In this document: piece by piece, positions 62,319 through 64,000 of the stretch | How the letters are laid out: each line of letters starts with the position of its first letter | How positions within the stretch are numbered: the first letter of the stretch is position 1 | Source: Paenibacillus sp. MBLB1832 | GTDB taxonomy: Bacteria; Bacillota; Bacilli; Paenibacillales; NBRC-103111 | DNA: 64,000 nt | Assembly: GCF_032271945.1 (NCBI RefSeq) | Contig: NZ_CP130319.1 | Coordinates: 3,739,001-3,803,000 of the forward strand | Direction of reading: 5' to 3' | The notes under the pieces: model-generated | What the model saw: the letters and a program-made list of their open reading frames with translations, nothing else | What the model was told of the DNA's origin: nothing | Databases searched by the model: none | Position numbers and translations under genes: made by a program

Positions 62319-63644
62319 TTATTTCGCAGGCTGGATGTCTTTACCTAGCTTGGCAACTTCCTCCCATGCTTGCTGCGGCGTAAGCTTGTCAAACATAACC
62401 TGCTGCGCAAGGTTGTCATATTCCTTACCGGTAGCGAACTTTGCCCAGCCGCCCTTTGTACCCGGGCCCGGATCATACGCTTTCGCTCCGGATTTGGCTA
62501 CATCGTTGATCAAGGTAATGCCGGCTTTGTCTACATCGTTAAACTTCGGCTGCAAGTAATCGACAATCGTTTTCGCGACAGGAACGCCGCGCGACGTACC
62601 TAGAATGTCTGCCGCTTCTTTATCGTTAATGAACCAATCGATAAATTTCTTTGCTTCTTCCTGCGATTTGCTGTCTGGGCTCACGCTCCAGTACATCGAC
62701 GCCTTGAGCCAGCCGCTCGCTTCCTTGCCCTTAGGCAGCGGGGCGAGTGCGAAATTACCGGGCTTCAGGGAATTGAACCCCCCGAACTCCGCAGCGTGGG
62801 ATTGCTTAATCAGCACTTTCTCTTGTCCGAGCAGATCCTGCTTGGCGTCGAACGCTTTATCCGATACGGTAACATCCGGAGGAGCGATAGCGCCCGCCTT
62901 GCGCAGCTCTTGAAACTTGCTCATCCACTTGATCCACGTGTCTTTGTCAAAGTTAAAATTGCCGGCAGCCGGCTTCGGATTGCCTTTCCCCTCTGCGATC
63001 TGGTAATTCGTGTACATGGTAATGTCTTCCGACAAATCCTTGATCAAATATTGATCCTTAGCTAACTTAGGCTTGATGTCAAGCGCCAGCTGGAACAGCT
63101 CATCCCAAGTAGCAGGGGCCTTCGCTCCCACCTTATCGAAGACGGCCTTATTGTAGATCATGCCTAGCGCGTTATTGCCAAGTGGTACGGCGTACACTTT
63201 ATCTTTATACTTGCCGCTGTCCAGAAGCGCCTTGTCCACATCTTTCGTATTGATGGTGGAGAGGTCCGCCAAACGGTTGTTGCTGGCCCAATCATTAAAC
63301 CAGGCCGCATCCATTTGGAAAATGTCGGCCGTGTTCCGTGCGGCAGCCTGGGTCGATATTTTATCGAGATAGCCGTCAAAGCCCTGGTACTCCGGTTCGA
63401 AGGTCACGTTTGGATGCTTTTTGGTATAAGCCTCCAACGCCTTGAGGGTTACATCATGACGCGCTTGCGATCCCCACCACATAATGCGTAGCTTCACAGC
63501 CTTTGCTTCAGCTGTAGCCGAAGGCGTGTTGGTCGAAGTTGCGGGAGTCGTCGATTTGGCTTCCTCCTTCACACCGCAAGCCGCGGTTCCTAGTGTTAAT
63601 GCTGAAGCCATCACCAATGCACTTGCTTTTACCCATGGTCTCAT
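62319..63644 (-). CDS. sugar-binding lipoprotein, family 1 (MalE/UgpB-like)
   Basis: 441 residues. Signal peptide with lipobox GTAAC (Cys23), Ser/Thr linker, then the shorter family 1 fold: KLRIMWWGSQARHDVTLKAL, NTADIFQMDAAWFNDWA, VYAVPLGNNALGMIYNKAVF, and the C-terminal QQAWEEVAKLGKDIQPAK. This is a different subgroup from the ~510-residue LplA-like proteins elsewhere in the window. Its permeases are not in this window. The AraC regulator end at the right edge is probably its regulator. GGAAGGGGAACTGTAGAGC precedes ATG. Confidence 0.9.
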   Translation of the reverse strand: MRPWVKASALVMASALTLGTAACGVKEEAKSTTPATSTNTPSATAEAKAVKLRIMWWGSQARHDVTLKALEAYTKKHPNVTFEPEYQGFDGYLDKISTQAAARNTADIFQMDAAWFNDWASNNRLADLSTINTKDVDKALLDSGKYKDKVYAVPLGNNALGMIYNKAVFDKVGAKAPATWDELFQLALDIKPKLAKDQYLIKDLSEDITMYTNYQIAEGKGNPKPAAGNFNFDKDTWIKWMSKFQELRKAGAIAPPDVTVSDKAFDAKQDLLGQEKVLIKQSHAAEFGGFNSLKPGNFALAPLPKGKEASGWLKASMYWSVSPDSKSQEEAKKFIDWFINDKEAADILGTSRGVPVAKTIVDYLQPKFNDVDKAGITLINDVAKSGAKAYDPGPGTKGGWAKFATGKEYDNLAQQVMFDKLTPQQAWEEVAKLGKDIQPAK

Positions 63645-63763
63645 GCTCTACAGTTCCCCTTCCAATTCAATATAGCGTTTACATATTCATCGTAGCTTTT
63701 TCGGAGGTTATTGCATACATGAGAGATGCACAATCTCTTTCGCTATTTTACGATATTTTTCGA

Positions 63764-64000
63764 TTAATAGCCTTTACTGAATTCCGAGGGGCTTCGACCC
63801 GTCTGTTTCTTAAATAAGGTAGTAAAGTACGAAACGTTCTTATACCCTACGGCTTCCGCAATTTCATAGACCATGAGATTCCCTTGTAAGATCAGCTTCT
63901 TTGCTTTCTCGATGCGGACTCTGGTCACATAATCGTTGAAGGTCTCCCCGGTCGCATTGCGAAATATATTGCTCAAATAATTTCTAGAAATATATAATTT
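63764..64000 (-). CDS. AraC-type regulator (probably response regulator), C-terminal part; runs off right edge
   Basis: About 78 codons visible: ISRNYLSNIFRNATGETFND, VRIEKAKKLILQGNLMVYEI, AEAVGYKNVSYFTTLFKKQ. This is the double HTH of YesN-like response regulators or AraC proteins, ending SPSEFSKGY. Located upstream of a binding-protein gene on the same strand, the usual order of kinase, regulator and binding protein in this group. The 5' part is outside the window. Confidence 0.85.
   Translation of the reverse strand, partial: KLYISRNYLSNIFRNATGETFNDYVTRVRIEKAKKLILQGNLMVYEIAEAVGYKNVSYFTTLFKKQTGRSPSEFSKGY

Noticed and set aside
1..64000. Search by eye for tRNA, rRNA, CRISPR repeats, transposases, phage attachment sites, toxin-antitoxin pairs and antiphage systems
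   Set aside because: Nothing supportable found. The only repeats are the duplicated importer cassette, the tandem modules and the operator sites; the XRE gene at 54627 has no toxin partner.

Overview
The window looks like a chromosomal segment of a Paenibacillus-type spore-forming Firmicute. Evidence: strong GGAGG-type ribosome binding sites, frequent TTG starts, YesM/YesN-type two-component systems, membrane-bound AraC sensors, Lpl-type sugar ABC importers without their own ATPase, a DUF3231 protein, RNase J, and many secreted polysaccharide-degrading enzymes with carbohydrate-binding modules. I saw no rRNA, tRNA, CRISPR array, phage genes or transposase.

Layout. 1-1812: broken beta-helix gene. 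1913-10631: fucoside unit (GH29 fucosidase, LplA/LplB/LplC-type importer, divergent response regulator and sensor kinase). 10809-17683: housekeeping-like block (zinc alcohol dehydrogenase, small hypothetical protein, RNase J, a 27-residue CxxC/CxxC peptide, metallo-beta-lactamase fold hydrolase, MFS exporter with a possible leader peptide, WGxxGxxG protein, DUF3231 protein). 17824-26392: five-gene catabolic operon (phosphotriesterase-like lactonase, SDR, SIS, FAD oxidoreductase, phosphorylase-like glycosidase) with a distant GntR regulator; both carry the same palindrome, and a diguanylate cyclase lies between them. 26419-33080: orphan CBM tail, membrane AraC regulator and a divergent importer. 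33102-42647: polysaccharide block (AraC, GH88-like protein, Rieske protein, amidohydrolase, SGNH esterase, GH105, and two unassigned enzymes that look like alpha/alpha-toroid proteins).

42687-54392 holds the most striking structure. A cassette of AraC sensor, two permeases and a binding protein is present twice and has decayed reciprocally. The left copy kept both permeases but only the last ~90 codons of its regulator. The right copy kept the whole regulator but its permeases are collapsed to ~380 bp. Both binding proteins are intact. A large beta-helix enzyme sits between the copies. I infer that one working uptake system is now assembled from both.

55134-58666 is a patchwork of gene fragments: a 5'-truncated SGNH hydrolase, a GH95-like C-terminus, uxuA with a nonsense codon, a Gfo/Idh dehydrogenase and an AraC tail. 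Within it is an apparently functional MarR/ArsI arsenical-resistance pair, whose ArsI C-terminus runs into antisense sequence of the neighbouring fragment. 58736-64000 carries a GH27 alpha-galactosidase, a binding-protein tail, a frameshifted heparin-lyase-like gene, a complete sugar-binding protein and the end of another AraC regulator.

Overall this is a carbohydrate-utilisation region with heavy turnover. Several breaks are single frameshifts, so read-level confirmation matters before biological meaning is given to each one.
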